From the NCBI RefSeq assembly GCF_026913205.2, contig NZ_CP168151.1, positions 62,001-126,000 of the forward strand: 64,000 nucleotides of DNA. The letters are read 5' to 3'. The notes beneath the pieces are model-generated. The model saw only the letters and a list, made by a program, of their open reading frames with translations, made no database searches and was not told the origin of the DNA. Positions 19,349 through 28,899 of the stretch are shown piece after piece; the stretch's first letter is position 1; every line of letters starts with the position of its first letter. The stretch comes from Lentilactobacillus sp. SPB1-3. Lineage in GTDB: Bacteria; Bacillota; Bacilli; Lactobacillales; Lactobacillaceae. The position numbers and the translations under genes are program-made.

Positions 19349-21361
19349 ATGGATAATAATAATTCAAAAGGAAATGGTCAACTACCACCATTTCTGCATA
19401 ATACTAGACTAAGACGAATTATGATTTTTATCGCAGTCACAGTAATTTACGGGGTCGTTGTTTCGTTCCTATATAGTGTGGTTTCAGCGATTGTTCTTGT
19501 GGCCATTAGTATTGTTGGATTGATATATACAATAGTTATGATGAATGAAATCAGTTCTGATACGAATAAGTATATAGCTGATTTATCATATAGAATTCAT
19601 CGTGGTGAACAAGAAGCCCTTTTAGAAATGCCAATTGGTGTATTGGTATTAGGCGAAAACAAAAAAATTGAATGGGCTAATCCATTCTTGCTAAATTATT
19701 TTAAAGATGAGAATGTGCTTCAAAAGTCACTTGGGGACTTAGATCATAATCTTGAAGAAGCCATCTTAAAGTATGAGGATTCCAATGAATTTCATACCAT
19801 CACATGGCATGATAACAAGTTTTCAATGCTTGTCCAACGGGAATATAACACTATTTATTTCTTAGACATTACTAAGTATGCCAAGCTAGAGGAACGTTAC
19901 GACAACGAACAAATCACGGTTGGACAGATCTTCCTAGATAACTATGATGAAGTTACCCAGTCGATGACTGACCAAGAAATTTCGAACCTTAGTAACTATG
20001 TGACTAATGAGCTCGCCTCGTGGTCACAAAAATATGGTATGTATTTGAAACAAATTGACGATGATCATTTCTTCTTATTAGCCTATGTTAAGGCATTAAA
20101 TGAAGTTGAAAATGACAAGTTTAATATTTTGGATGTGGTTCGTGAAAGTACATCTAAACAAAACTTCCCATTAACATTAAGTATCGGTATTTCTTATGGT
20201 GATGAAGACTTAAATAGTTTAGCGGATCAAGCTCAAAGTAATTTGGACTTGGCACTTGGTCGAGGTGGTGACCAGGTAGTTGTCCGTGAACTTGATGGAA
20301 CTGCTAGGTTCTACGGTGGAAAAACTAACCCAATGGAGAAACGTACTAGAGTCCGGGCTAGAATGATTTCTCAAGCCTTAAATGAGTTGATGAATGATTC
20401 TGATCAAGTATTTGTTCAAGGACATACTAGACCTGATATGGATTCATTAGGAGCTTGTTTGGGAATTAGAAGAATTGCTCAGATGAATGGTAAAAAATGT
20501 TGGATTGTTCTTGATAAAGAGCAAGTTCACTCAGATATCCAACGACTACTTCAAGAAACTAAAAGTTATCCAGAAATCAATGATGCAATCATTACTCCTG
20601 GCGAGGCTATAACTAAGGCTACCGATAATAGTTTATTGATTATGGTGGATCATTCTAAGCCTTCAATTAGTATTTCTGAAGAGGTTTATGAAATGATGGC
20701 TAAAAAGGTGGTTATTATTGATCACCACCGTCGAGGAGAAGAATTTCCAGAAAATCCAATGTTGGTCTACATTGAACCTTACGCTTCTTCAACATGTGAG
20801 TTGATCACTGAAATGTTTGAATATCAATCTCACGAAGAAGAACCAATTAATAAGGTTGAAGCTACAGCAATGCTTACCGGTATTTTTGTAGATACTCAAC
20901 GCTTCTCAATGAGAACTGGTACCAGAACCTTTGATGCGGCCAGTTACTTGAGATCAACAGGTGCTGATTCGAATGATATGCAACAATTAATGAAGGAAAA
21001 CGTTGATAATTACCTTGAACGAAACCATTTGATTTCGTTAGTTGAATTTTTCAATGACGATATGGCACTTATTACTGGTGAAGATGATAAAGCATACGAT
21101 TCAGTTACCGCTGCACAAGCATGTGATTCATTATTGACTATGTCAGGAGTAGACGCCGCATTTATCATTACCAAGCGACTAGATGGTTTAGTTGGAGTCT
21201 CAGCTAGAAGTACGGGGAATATCAACGTACAGATCATCATGGAACGAATGGGTGGCGGTGGTCACCTTTCAAGTGGTGCTACTCAAATCGCTGACAAGTC
21301 AGTGAGTGAAGTTAAAGAAATGCTGCTTGAAACCATCAAGAATATCGATGATAATGAATAG
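19349..21361 (+). CDS. gdpP: cyclic-di-AMP phosphodiesterase GdpP
   Basis: Membrane-bound enzyme (670 aa) that hydrolyses c-di-AMP to pApA and so affects potassium, osmotic and cell-wall balance. Two N-terminal membrane helices (about 23-65) are followed by a degenerate PAS domain (about 85-155) and a degenerate GGDEF domain (about 170-310). The DHH phosphodiesterase part has GHTRPDMDS at 357-365 and IIDHHRR near 455, with a DHHA1 end GGGGHLSSGA. It precedes rplI by 31 bp, as in many Firmicutes. Confidence 0.95.
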   Translation: MDNNNSKGNGQLPPFLHNTRLRRIMIFIAVTVIYGVVVSFLYSVVSAIVLVAISIVGLIYTIVMMNEISSDTNKYIADLSYRIHRGEQEALLEMPIGVLVLGENKKIEWANPFLLNYFKDENVLQKSLGDLDHNLEEAILKYEDSNEFHTITWHDNKFSMLVQREYNTIYFLDITKYAKLEERYDNEQITVGQIFLDNYDEVTQSMTDQEISNLSNYVTNELASWSQKYGMYLKQIDDDHFFLLAYVKALNEVENDKFNILDVVRESTSKQNFPLTLSIGISYGDEDLNSLADQAQSNLDLALGRGGDQVVVRELDGTARFYGGKTNPMEKRTRVRARMISQALNELMNDSDQVFVQGHTRPDMDSLGACLGIRRIAQMNGKKCWIVLDKEQVHSDIQRLLQETKSYPEINDAIITPGEAITKATDNSLLIMVDHSKPSISISEEVYEMMAKKVVIIDHHRRGEEFPENPMLVYIEPYASSTCELITEMFEYQSHEEEPINKVEATAMLTGIFVDTQRFSMRTGTRTFDAASYLRSTGADSNDMQQLMKENVDNYLERNHLISLVEFFNDDMALITGEDDKAYDSVTAAQACDSLLTMSGVDAAFIITKRLDGLVGVSARSTGNINVQIIMERMGGGGHLSSGATQIADKSVSEVKEMLLETIKNIDDNE

Positions 21362-21392
21362 CAGGAATACTGTTAAGTAGGAGTGATTAATT

Positions 21393-21845
21393 ATGAGAGT
21401 AATTTTTTTACAAGATGTTCGTGGAAAAGGTAAACGTGGTGATATCAAGGAAGTTCCTGATGGTTATGCACAAAACTTTTTGATTAAGCAAGGTAAGGCT
21501 AAAGCTGCTACACCAACTGCAATGAGTCAACTTAAGGGACAACAAAAGGCTGAAGAAAAGAAAGCTGAAGAAGTCTTAGAAGATGCTCAAAAAGTTAAGG
21601 CAGTTCTTGAAAACGACGACACAGTTGTTGAATTAACTGCGAAAGCCGGTTCTGATGGCCGATTATTTGGCTCAATTCCAAGTAAACAAATCGCTTCTGC
21701 ACTTGATAAGCAATATGGAATCAAGCTGGATAAGCGTAAAATTGAGCTTAATGAGCCAATTCGGGTAGCTGGATACACTAACGTGCCTGTAAAGCTTCAC
21801 CCTCAAGTGACCGCTAAAATCCGGGTTCACGTAACTGAACAATAA
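21393..21845 (+). CDS. rplI: 50S ribosomal protein L9
   Basis: L9 (150 aa) with the N-terminal RNA-binding signature [25 protein letters not shown], a long connecting helix (about 40-75) rich in Lys, Glu and Ala, and a C-terminal domain ending VHVTEQ. It is co-transcribed with gdpP and closed by a terminator. Confidence 0.97.
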   Translation: MRVIFLQDVRGKGKRGDIKEVPDGYAQNFLIKQGKAKAATPTAMSQLKGQQKAEEKKAEEVLEDAQKVKAVLENDDTVVELTAKAGSDGRLFGSIPSKQIASALDKQYGIKLDKRKIELNEPIRVAGYTNVPVKLHPQVTAKIRVHVTEQ

Positions 21846-21860
21846 TCTTAAAAGAAGACG

Positions 21861-21905
21861 ACCTCACGTTGCCAATTTGGTAATCGTGAGGTGTTTCTTT
21901 TTCTT
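21861..21905 (+). terminator. terminator after rplI
   Basis: ACCTCACG / CGTGAGGT with an inner CCAA/TTGG pairing, then a T-rich tail interrupted by C. Confidence 0.7.
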
Positions 21906-21993
21906 AGTAAAATTTATATCTGACGAACGTTTTTTATTTTATGATTTTGTGTGATAATATAAGTTTAATTACGGAGAAATTTGAGGAGTTAAA

Positions 21994-23379
21994 ATGAACA
22001 ACGAACCTATGAATGAATTACCACCTCAAAATGTCGATGCTGAAAAAGCTGTTCTAGGAGCAATCTTTTTAAGCACCGATGCATTGATCGAGGCCATGGA
22101 ATATCTGGATCCTGGGGATTTTTACAAACGTTCTCACCAGATTATTTTCCAGGTCATGGTTGATTTAAATGATAAGGATCAGGCAATCGATGTTGTTACT
22201 GTATCTGATATGCTGACCGATCAAAATAATCTTGAAGATGCTGGTGGCATTGCATATATTGCTGAATTAGCTGGTTCAGTGCCAACCGCAGCTAATATTG
22301 TTTACTATGCCAAAATAGTTAAAGATAAGGCCGTTTTAAGACGTTTGATCCAAACTGCCACTAATATTGTTACCAATAGTTACGGTACGGAAGATGACGT
22401 TGAAACGGTCCTTGATAACGCTGAACGAGACATCATGAACGTGGCTGAAAATCGGAATCAATCTGGATTCAAGCCAATCAAAGATGTCTTAAACTCTGCT
22501 TTTAGTGAAATTGACCGATTATCTCAAGACGGCGACGAAATCACTGGATTATCAACTGGTTATCCCGAACTCGATAAAATAACTACTGGGTTGCATGATG
22601 ATGAATTGGTCATTTTAGCAGCTCGTCCAGCCGTTGGTAAAACTGCGTTCGCGCTAAATGTCGCTCAAAATGTAGGTACCAAAACTGATAAAGCCGTTGC
22701 TATTTTCAGTTTGGAAATGAGTGCCGAATCGTTAGTTAACCGAATGTTATGTGCTGAAGGTAGTATCAACGCTAACCACTTGAGAACCGGACAATTAACC
22801 GAAGAAGAATGGCAAAACCTTGTTGTGGCGATGGGAAGCCTATCTCGAGCCAATATCTATATTGATGATACCCCAGGAATTAAGATGTCAGAAATTCGGG
22901 CTAAATGTCGCCGATTAGAAAAAGAAACTGGCAACATGGGATTAGTTGTAATCGATTATTTGCAACTGATCGAAGGTGGAAATCGAGAAAACAGACAACA
23001 AGAGGTTTCTGATATTTCTCGACAATTAAAGAAACTTGCTAAAGAACTCCATGTGCCCGTAATCTCATTGTCACAGCTTTCTCGTGGTGTGGAACAACGT
23101 CAGGATAAACGACCAGTTTTATCTGATATTCGTGAATCTGGATCAATTGAACAGGATGCTGATATCGTAGCATTCCTGTATCGTGATGATTACTATGAGC
23201 GAGAAGATGGCGAAGATGATGACTCAGGTGGTCAAAATGACGACGATATGGGTGATGTAGGTGAAGTCGAGGTAATTATCGAGAAGAACCGTTCAGGCCC
23301 TCGAGGAACCATTAAATTGCTATTTGTTAAGTCGTATAATAAATTCTCATCAATTGCATACGTGCCAGAGGCTAACTAA
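21994..23379 (+). CDS. dnaB: replicative DNA helicase DnaB (DnaC of Bacillus)
   Basis: Hexameric fork helicase of 461 aa. The N-terminal domain has QNVDAEKAVLGAIFLS, and the RecA-like core has Walker A RPAVGKTAFALN (near residue 212), the block FSLEMSAESLVNRM, Walker B LVVIDYLQL and the motif SQLSRGVEQRQDKRPVLSDIRESGSIEQDAD. An acidic insertion (REDGEDDDSGGQNDDDMGD) precedes the last strand. ATG after GAGGAG. It has its own terminator. Confidence 0.97.
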   Translation: MNNEPMNELPPQNVDAEKAVLGAIFLSTDALIEAMEYLDPGDFYKRSHQIIFQVMVDLNDKDQAIDVVTVSDMLTDQNNLEDAGGIAYIAELAGSVPTAANIVYYAKIVKDKAVLRRLIQTATNIVTNSYGTEDDVETVLDNAERDIMNVAENRNQSGFKPIKDVLNSAFSEIDRLSQDGDEITGLSTGYPELDKITTGLHDDELVILAARPAVGKTAFALNVAQNVGTKTDKAVAIFSLEMSAESLVNRMLCAEGSINANHLRTGQLTEEEWQNLVVAMGSLSRANIYIDDTPGIKMSEIRAKCRRLEKETGNMGLVVIDYLQLIEGGNRENRQQEVSDISRQLKKLAKELHVPVISLSQLSRGVEQRQDKRPVLSDIRESGSIEQDADIVAFLYRDDYYEREDGEDDDSGGQNDDDMGDVGEVEVIIEKNRSGPRGTIKLLFVKSYNKFSSIAYVPEAN

Positions 23380-23421
23380 AAACGCCCTAACTTGGATTTC
23401 ATCCATAGTTAGGGCGTTTTT
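23378..23421. terminator. bidirectional terminator between dnaB and alkC-like gene
   Basis: AAAACGCCCTAACT / AGTTAGGGCGTTTT flanked by A and T runs, shared by convergent genes; the first bases overlap the dnaB stop. Confidence 0.88.
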
Positions 23422-23425
23422 ATGC

Positions 23426-24520
23426 TTAAGAAAGCGTTAGATTAACATCTGTACTAGTTGTTGGCACTGTGTTGACCAGCAATTCAATATGATGCATACC
23501 GGAATATAAGGTGCGCGTAGTTAGTTGTTTCCACTTAATTGAGAAGTGTCCACTGAGTGTTTGATGCGGCTTCAAATTGATTCTTTTAATGAAAAAATCT
23601 TTGGCAGATGTTTGCTGATTTTTTTTGACGTAATGCACGCGATATCCGAGATAAATTGGCAAGGTGCTATTGGATTGATTAGTAAGTTCGTAATTTAAGT
23701 CTGAGCTTTGATTTAGGGTAACATTTACTGAAGATGGCGTTAATGAAATGTTTGATAGCAAATGAGCGTCTTGCTGGCTGTATCCTAGCAGAGCTAAGAC
23801 ATCTGGGTTACCAGCCTTAAAAAGTGTTCGAAGAGCACGATTGATGACCCAGTCAGTAGATTTAGAATCGTGCCAGTGAGATTTACAAAAATCGATCACT
23901 AATTGGGGATGATCCTTACTTATATCGTTTAGATTGTTTGCGACACTCTTTTGAACGTATTGGCTGTCGTCATGAATTAGGTTTTCTAAAATCGGAAAAA
24001 TAGGTGTTGGATCTTCAATGAATTGTGTCAGGCGGATGCCCCATGGCAATCGTGGCCGAATTCCCTCACTCGCAAGCCGTCTTTGATCTTCATCATCGCT
24101 CTGTGACCAATCCATCATTTGTTCTGTTGTCTTTTCTGGTTCCGCAATTAAAAATGGTCGAACAGCGAATTCTGATGAGGATGCTTTAGTTAAGATCCCT
24201 AGGGATTCCATCGAAGTTTCCCAATCTTCTCTGCCATAAAATGCAACATAATTTGGCAAGCATAATGCGGCAAAGCCCGTAATAGTCGTACTGATATCAC
24301 GTAAAATTTGAGCTGCCTGCTTAAAATCACTTGGGAATTGTTGATGAAGAGCTTGAGTAATTTGATCACGACGCTCCATTAGTTTTAATTCTTCCCAGTC
24401 ATCATGTACCGTGTCTTTAATAAATGTAGGTATATCGAAACTTGGATAGTGTTTAGAAATTGCCTCGCCTAACTTATTTAAGAAATCTTTTGAATAAACA
24501 TCTTTTAGAGCATCCGCCAT
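23426..24520 (-). CDS. AlkC-like DNA alkylation repair protein with C-terminal Ig-like domain
   Basis: HEAT-repeat DNA glycosylase of the AlkC/AlkD superfamily (364 aa), which would excise N3- or N7-alkylpurines without flipping the base. The N-terminal MADALKDVYSKDFLNKLGEAI, the block ASEGIRPRLPWGIRL and the helical repeats YVQKSVANNLNDISKDHP and DWVINRALRTLFKAGNPDVLALLGY resemble AlkC. The last 110 residues look like a beta-sandwich (Ig-like) domain, as described for AlkC. I chose the ATG at 24520 because GGGAGGAATAAT precedes it. Function rests on family resemblance only. Confidence 0.82.
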   Translation of the reverse strand: MADALKDVYSKDFLNKLGEAISKHYPSFDIPTFIKDTVHDDWEELKLMERRDQITQALHQQFPSDFKQAAQILRDISTTITGFAALCLPNYVAFYGREDWETSMESLGILTKASSSEFAVRPFLIAEPEKTTEQMMDWSQSDDEDQRRLASEGIRPRLPWGIRLTQFIEDPTPIFPILENLIHDDSQYVQKSVANNLNDISKDHPQLVIDFCKSHWHDSKSTDWVINRALRTLFKAGNPDVLALLGYSQQDAHLLSNISLTPSSVNVTLNQSSDLNYELTNQSNSTLPIYLGYRVHYVKKNQQTSAKDFFIKRINLKPHQTLSGHFSIKWKQLTTRTLYSGMHHIELLVNTVPTTSTDVNLTLS

Positions 24521-24581
24521 ATTATTCCTCCCGATATAAAACTCACTTCTCATTTGTTAATTTAGGTTTCTGATTATATAT

Positions 24582-24587
24582 TGTCAA
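24582..24587 (-). promoter_or_regulatory. possible -35 of the alkC-like gene
   Basis: A consensus TTGACA on the minus strand with TAAATT (4 of 6) 17 bp downstream. The hexamer sits just after the T-tail of the upstream terminator. Confidence 0.35.
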
Positions 24588-24590
24588 AAT

Positions 24591-24632
24591 AAAAACCTCT
24601 AATTGGGATGAATAATCCAAATTAGAGGTTAT
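24591..24632 (-). terminator. second terminator after tRNA-Lys
   Basis: AACCTCTAATT / AATTAGAGG, 11-bp arms, followed on the minus strand by TTTTTATTTT. It stands in tandem with the terminator at 24664-24711, with only about 30 bp between them. Confidence 0.65.
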
Positions 24633-24663
24633 CTCTAGGTTGAAAATGGTAAAGAGAAATTTT

Positions 24664-24711
24664 GAATAAAAAAATAACAGTAACGGCCTTAGGGCAGCGT
24701 TACTGTTATTT
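24664..24711 (-). terminator. first terminator after tRNA-Lys
   Basis: AATAACAGTAACG / CGTTACTGTTATT, imperfect apical part, followed by seven T on the minus strand, 15 bp after the tRNA. Confidence 0.8.
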
Positions 24712-24725
24712 AATAATGATGTTAG

Positions 24726-24798
24726 TGGGCAGTCAGGGGCTCGAACCCTGGACCCACGGATTAAGAGTCCGTTGCTCTACCAACTGAGCTAACTGCCC
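24726..24798 (-). tRNA. tRNA-Lys (anticodon CTT)
   Basis: A full 73-nt cloverleaf on the minus strand. Acceptor GGGCAGT pairs with ACTGCCC and the discriminator is A. D arm is GCTC/GAGC, anticodon stem ACGGA/TCCGT with loop CTCTTAA, and T arm CAGGG/CCCTG with TTCGAGC. The 3' CCA is not encoded. It stands alone, with its own promoter and two tandem terminators, between alkC and the divergent wal operon. Confidence 0.96.
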
Positions 24799-24818
24799 AT
24801 CACCTAACCGACTTAAAT

Positions 24819-24847
24819 ATAATATCATGCAGAAAAATTATTTGCAA
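24819..24847 (-). promoter_or_regulatory. tRNA-Lys promoter
   Basis: On the minus strand TTGCAA, a 17-bp spacer ending in TGA, and TATTAT, 20 bp before the tRNA. Confidence 0.65.
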
Positions 24848-24923
24848 CACCAAAATCGAAAAAATTCAAGAAATATGACTTAAAGTTGTTTTTAGCGGGA
24901 ATTTCAGTGAAAAAGGGGCTCTG

Positions 24924-24932
24924 TGTTATAAT
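24924..24932 (+). promoter_or_regulatory. wal operon promoter, extended -10
   Basis: TG-T-TATAAT (24924-24932), 67 bp before walR; no good -35 at 17 bp. Confidence 0.55.
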
Positions 24933-24999
24933 ATTTGTATTGTAGGATTTGTGTAAAGATAAAAATAAACATTAGAATTCAACGTTAGGAGAATTATTA

Positions 25000-25710
25000 A
25001 TGGCCAAAAAGATATTAGTAGTCGATGATGAAAAGCCAATCGTCGATATTGAAAAATTTAATTTAAATAAAGAAGGTTACGAAGTATACGTAGCCTATGA
25101 TGGTGAAGAAGCACTTGAACAAGTTAAGGAAGTTGATCCCGATTTAATTATTCTTGATTTGATGTTGCCAAAAATGGATGGGCTTGAAGTCGCCCGTGAA
25201 GTTAGAAAAACTAAGGACACACCAATTATCATGGTAACTGCTAAAGATTCTGAACTTGATAAAGTTCTAGGACTTGAATTAGGAGCCGATGATTATGTTA
25301 CTAAGCCATTCTCAAATAGAGAACTTGTAGCTCGTGTTAAAGCTAATTTGCGTCGTCAAGCTACACCAAGTAATACCGATGACCAAAATGAAGTTACTAA
25401 AGATATTGAAATTGGTGATTTAGTTATTCATCCGGATGCATACTCAGTCTCTAAACGCGGTGAGAGCATTGAATTAACTCACCGTGAGTTTGAATTGCTC
25501 CATTATCTTGCTCAACATATTGGTCAAGTCATGACTCGTGAACATTTGTTACAAACTGTTTGGGGTTACGATTATTTTGGAGATGTTAGAACAGTTGACG
25601 TCACGGTTCGTCGTCTACGTGAAAAAGTTGAAGATAACCCAAGTCATCCAGCCTGGTTAGTTACTAGACGTGGAGTAGGGTACTACTTAAGAAACCCAGA
25701 AAACGAATAG
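25000..25710 (+). CDS. walR: two-component response regulator WalR (VicR/YycF)
   Basis: OmpR-family regulator (236 aa) of the essential cell-wall homeostasis system. The receiver domain (about 1-118) has the acidic pocket VVDDE, the phosphoacceptor D53 in [13 protein letters not shown] and the conserved K in [10 protein letters not shown]. The winged-helix domain (about 135-232) has [15 protein letters not shown] and [32 protein letters not shown]. It opens the operon walR-walK-walH-walI-walJ-htrA, which has no internal terminator. WalR is expected to control cell-wall hydrolase genes. Confidence 0.97.
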   Translation: MAKKILVVDDEKPIVDIEKFNLNKEGYEVYVAYDGEEALEQVKEVDPDLIILDLMLPKMDGLEVAREVRKTKDTPIIMVTAKDSELDKVLGLELGADDYVTKPFSNRELVARVKANLRRQATPSNTDDQNEVTKDIEIGDLVIHPDAYSVSKRGESIELTHREFELLHYLAQHIGQVMTREHLLQTVWGYDYFGDVRTVDVTVRRLREKVEDNPSHPAWLVTRRGVGYYLRNPENE

Positions 25711-25742
25711 TTTTAGAAAAAAACAAAGGGGTAAAACTGGTT

Positions 25743-27596
25743 TTGAACGGAAAAATCAAATTTTATCAATCAATAAAATTTAAAATTGCGCTAGTTTTCG
25801 CCCTAGTTCTATTATTGACTCTCGAAATTGTGGGAGCCGTTTTTGTTAAACAACTAGAACACCAAAACTTGTCGACTTTTAAGAATCAGGTTCAGTTACA
25901 AACATATGTTAGTAAGTCACTAACTACACAATTGTCGCGGACCAATGTCCAGTTAGCTAATCGACAAATCCGAACGATTTTAAATGATGCTGAGTCTGTG
26001 AATTCAGCTCAAATTCAAGTGGTTGATAGTAATGGAACGATTCGAGGGACTAACCAAGTCAACAATCAAGCAATCGTTGGCCAAAAAACTACTGACAATT
26101 CGGTTAAGAGTGCTTTGTACTCTGGTAAACCAATTGAAAAAGATACCTTCAATTCAGCCAACAATGACCGGTACTATACGCGAATTACGCCTTTAATGAA
26201 GAGTACAGGCAATAATCGTCAGGTCGTTGGTGCTGTGTTCGTGAAGGTTAATTTGGACACGGTTTATCAGCAAATCAATAGTATTACAGCAATTTACTTA
26301 TTTGCTGCTTCAATTGCCATTATCTTAGGACTGTTGATCTCAATCGTAATTTCTCGAGCAATCACTAACCCAATTGAAGAAATGAAGAAACAAACCCTCA
26401 GAATCGCTAGAGGAGACTATTCCGGACAAGTTCATATTTATGGTAATGATGAGTTAGGACAACTCGCGAGTGCTGTTAATAACCTTTCTGTGAGAGTTGA
26501 GGAGTCTCATGAGTCCACAGAATCTGAAAGACGGCGACTCGATTCAGTTTTAGCCAACATGACCGATGGTGTGCTAGCAACTGATCGCCGTGGTAACGTC
26601 ACAATTATCAATGAAATGGCTGTCAGTTTCTTGGATATCACTGAAGAGGACGTGATGGGACGCTCAATTCTTGATGTTTTAGATATTAAGGATAATTACA
26701 GTCTTAGAGACTTGTTAGAGCAACCAGATGACGTCATCATTGATTTGTCTAATGATGATCAAGATTTGATTTTGCACGCCCATTTCTCACTGATTCAGCG
26801 AGAATCAGGATTTATTAGTGGTTTGGTATGTGTACTTCGTGATATCACTGAACAGCAACGAATCGACCAAGATAGAAAACAATTTGTTTCTAACGTGTCT
26901 CATGAATTGAGAACACCACTTACAAGTATGCGGTCATATATTGAGGCTTTAACGGATGGTGCTTGGCAGGATCCAGAATTAGCACCTAAGTTTTTGAAAG
27001 TTACTCAAGATGAAACAGACCGGATGATTCGAATGATCAATGACTTATTAACATTGTCACGAATGGAGTCTGGAACTCAAAAGATGGAAAACGAGTTAGT
27101 TAACATCAATGAGTTATTTAACTATGTCTTAAATCGATTTGACATGATTATTGAAAAAGATGATCATCCAGAAAAAACATATTCGATTAAACGTTACTTC
27201 ACTAAACGTGATTTGTGGGTTGAATTAGATACTGACCGCTTCACTCAAGTGTTAGATAACATTATGAATAACGCTATCAAATACTCGCCAGATGGTGGTA
27301 CTATCACTTGTCGTTTATATGAAACTAGAAACAAAGTGATTATGAGTATCAATGACCAAGGTTTGGGAATCCCTAGAAAGGACTTACCACACATTTTCGA
27401 TCGATTCTACCGAGTTGATAAGGCTCGTTCTAGAAAACAAGGGGGAACTGGTCTAGGACTAGCTATCTCTAAAGAAGTTGTGGAAGCACTTGGTGGCCAA
27501 TTGTGGGCAGAGAGTATCGAAGGGAAAGGTTCAACATTCTATATTGCCCTTCCATATGAACCGTTAGCAGAGGAGGACTTGTGGGATGAGGTTTAG
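25743..27596 (+). CDS. walK: sensor histidine kinase WalK (VicK/YycG)
   Basis: Membrane sensor kinase (617 aa) partnered with WalR. TM1 lies at about 14-35, followed by an extracellular sensing domain of about 145 residues, TM2 (about 182-204), HAMP (about 205-257) and a cytoplasmic PAS domain (about 265-375). The DHp helix has SHELRTPLTSMRS with H387, and the ATP domain has DNIMNNAIKYSPDGG, DQGLGIP and GGTGLGLAIS. The long extracellular loop is typical of the two-TM low-GC form. The start is a TTG with AAAGGGG upstream. Confidence 0.96.
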   Translation: MNGKIKFYQSIKFKIALVFALVLLLTLEIVGAVFVKQLEHQNLSTFKNQVQLQTYVSKSLTTQLSRTNVQLANRQIRTILNDAESVNSAQIQVVDSNGTIRGTNQVNNQAIVGQKTTDNSVKSALYSGKPIEKDTFNSANNDRYYTRITPLMKSTGNNRQVVGAVFVKVNLDTVYQQINSITAIYLFAASIAIILGLLISIVISRAITNPIEEMKKQTLRIARGDYSGQVHIYGNDELGQLASAVNNLSVRVEESHESTESERRRLDSVLANMTDGVLATDRRGNVTIINEMAVSFLDITEEDVMGRSILDVLDIKDNYSLRDLLEQPDDVIIDLSNDDQDLILHAHFSLIQRESGFISGLVCVLRDITEQQRIDQDRKQFVSNVSHELRTPLTSMRSYIEALTDGAWQDPELAPKFLKVTQDETDRMIRMINDLLTLSRMESGTQKMENELVNINELFNYVLNRFDMIIEKDDHPEKTYSIKRYFTKRDLWVELDTDRFTQVLDNIMNNAIKYSPDGGTITCRLYETRNKVIMSINDQGLGIPRKDLPHIFDRFYRVDKARSRKQGGTGLGLAISKEVVEALGGQLWAESIEGKGSTFYIALPYEPLAEEDLWDEV

Positions 27597-28881
27597 TAAG
27601 TTTTTACTGCCAACTGGATTAGTAATCGCGATTGCAATCAGTCTTGGATTATCAGTTGTTTTATGGACAAATCCGGCCAATTATCGGAGTAAAGAAGACA
27701 ACACGCAAAATTCACAGAGTGAGATATTGGTTAAACCTAAGCGGACCATATTTGCTCCTACACAAGCAATTGTGAATGAAAAAGATGGTGCCCATAATAT
27801 ACTGATCAACCAGTCTGTTAATATGATTTCAGAAATCAATCAGCAGATGAAAGGTTATCGTCGGGCAAGAATGAGAACGATAGTTTCCAATGATCAAAAG
27901 AAATACTATCAAACAATCAGAAGACCCGATTCGATTTTATTAAATTATGCAAGTCCGGTTATGATTTCGACTGTTAACTCAATAGTTAACGATCGTTTTT
28001 CAAGATTAGATGACCATATGGTAAATCGGATCATCTTGCCTTTAAATGACGATTCAAAGATATATTTACTTAATGACAGTAACTTTACTGTCTATCAAGT
28101 TAATGTTAAAAAACACAGTTTAAATGGCTTGAACAAAGTATTGAAAATTAAATCCAGCAAGTTTCCGGTTTCCATTAAGAATTTGAACGGTGCACCAACA
28201 ATGTATGTTGACCAACCAATCAAAATGCAACCATATCGATACTTACTTGATCGCCAATCACCTGATTATTTTGTTGGTCGGTTGTTGAATGACAGTAATT
28301 CAACGAACGTTTCTTTGAAACGACGCGGTTCTGAATTAATTTATTCTAACCAAGGAACTAAGAGATTGGTTTTCAATACTAAAACCAGAAATGCCGTTTA
28401 CTCAGATTATTCAGTAAATGACGTAGCTAATAATTTAAAATCTATGATCGATGATTCATATCGGCAGTTACTAAAAATTGGGCTGCCAATGGATAATCTT
28501 AGATTCTATGGTTACAATGACGATAATTCACAAGTAACTTTCCGTTCATTTGTTGAAGGGTTTCCGATTTTTCGAGAGGATGGCTCTGGTGAAGTTTCCA
28601 TCGATACCGTCAATACTAGTTTGCAACGATTCAAATTTTTACTAGACACACCACAAGTACCAATTCCTAGTAAGAGTGGCTACGTTGCCTTGCCTACGAC
28701 TACGACTGTATTGAATCGATTAAAGAACTATGGTTACAAAACTAATAAAATCTATAAAGTTAGATTAGGATATCGTTGGGAACAAAGTTCAAAACGAACT
28801 ACTTTAATTAATCTGGTACCGGATTGGTTCGTTTTGTATGGAAATAAATGGCATAGTTACAACGATATGCTGAACAAATAG
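27586..28881 (+). CDS. walH: WalK-regulating membrane protein WalH (YycH)
   Basis: YycH-family accessory protein (431 aa) with a single N-terminal membrane helix (about 7-27) and a large extracytoplasmic part. With YycI it is known to modulate WalK activity in Bacillus and Staphylococcus. Identity is from context and general form: the motif ERIILPLNDD-like segment and the SYxxQ-poor, Asn/Lys-rich body are weakly conserved. It overlaps the end of walK by 11 bp, and the ribosome site GAGGA lies inside walK, so translation is coupled. Confidence 0.88.
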   Translation: MRFSKFLLPTGLVIAIAISLGLSVVLWTNPANYRSKEDNTQNSQSEILVKPKRTIFAPTQAIVNEKDGAHNILINQSVNMISEINQQMKGYRRARMRTIVSNDQKKYYQTIRRPDSILLNYASPVMISTVNSIVNDRFSRLDDHMVNRIILPLNDDSKIYLLNDSNFTVYQVNVKKHSLNGLNKVLKIKSSKFPVSIKNLNGAPTMYVDQPIKMQPYRYLLDRQSPDYFVGRLLNDSNSTNVSLKRRGSELIYSNQGTKRLVFNTKTRNAVYSDYSVNDVANNLKSMIDDSYRQLLKIGLPMDNLRFYGYNDDNSQVTFRSFVEGFPIFREDGSGEVSIDTVNTSLQRFKFLLDTPQVPIPSKSGYVALPTTTTVLNRLKNYGYKTNKIYKVRLGYRWEQSSKRTTLINLVPDWFVLYGNKWHSYNDMLNK

Positions 28882-28899
28882 TGAGAGGAGGGGAGTCTA

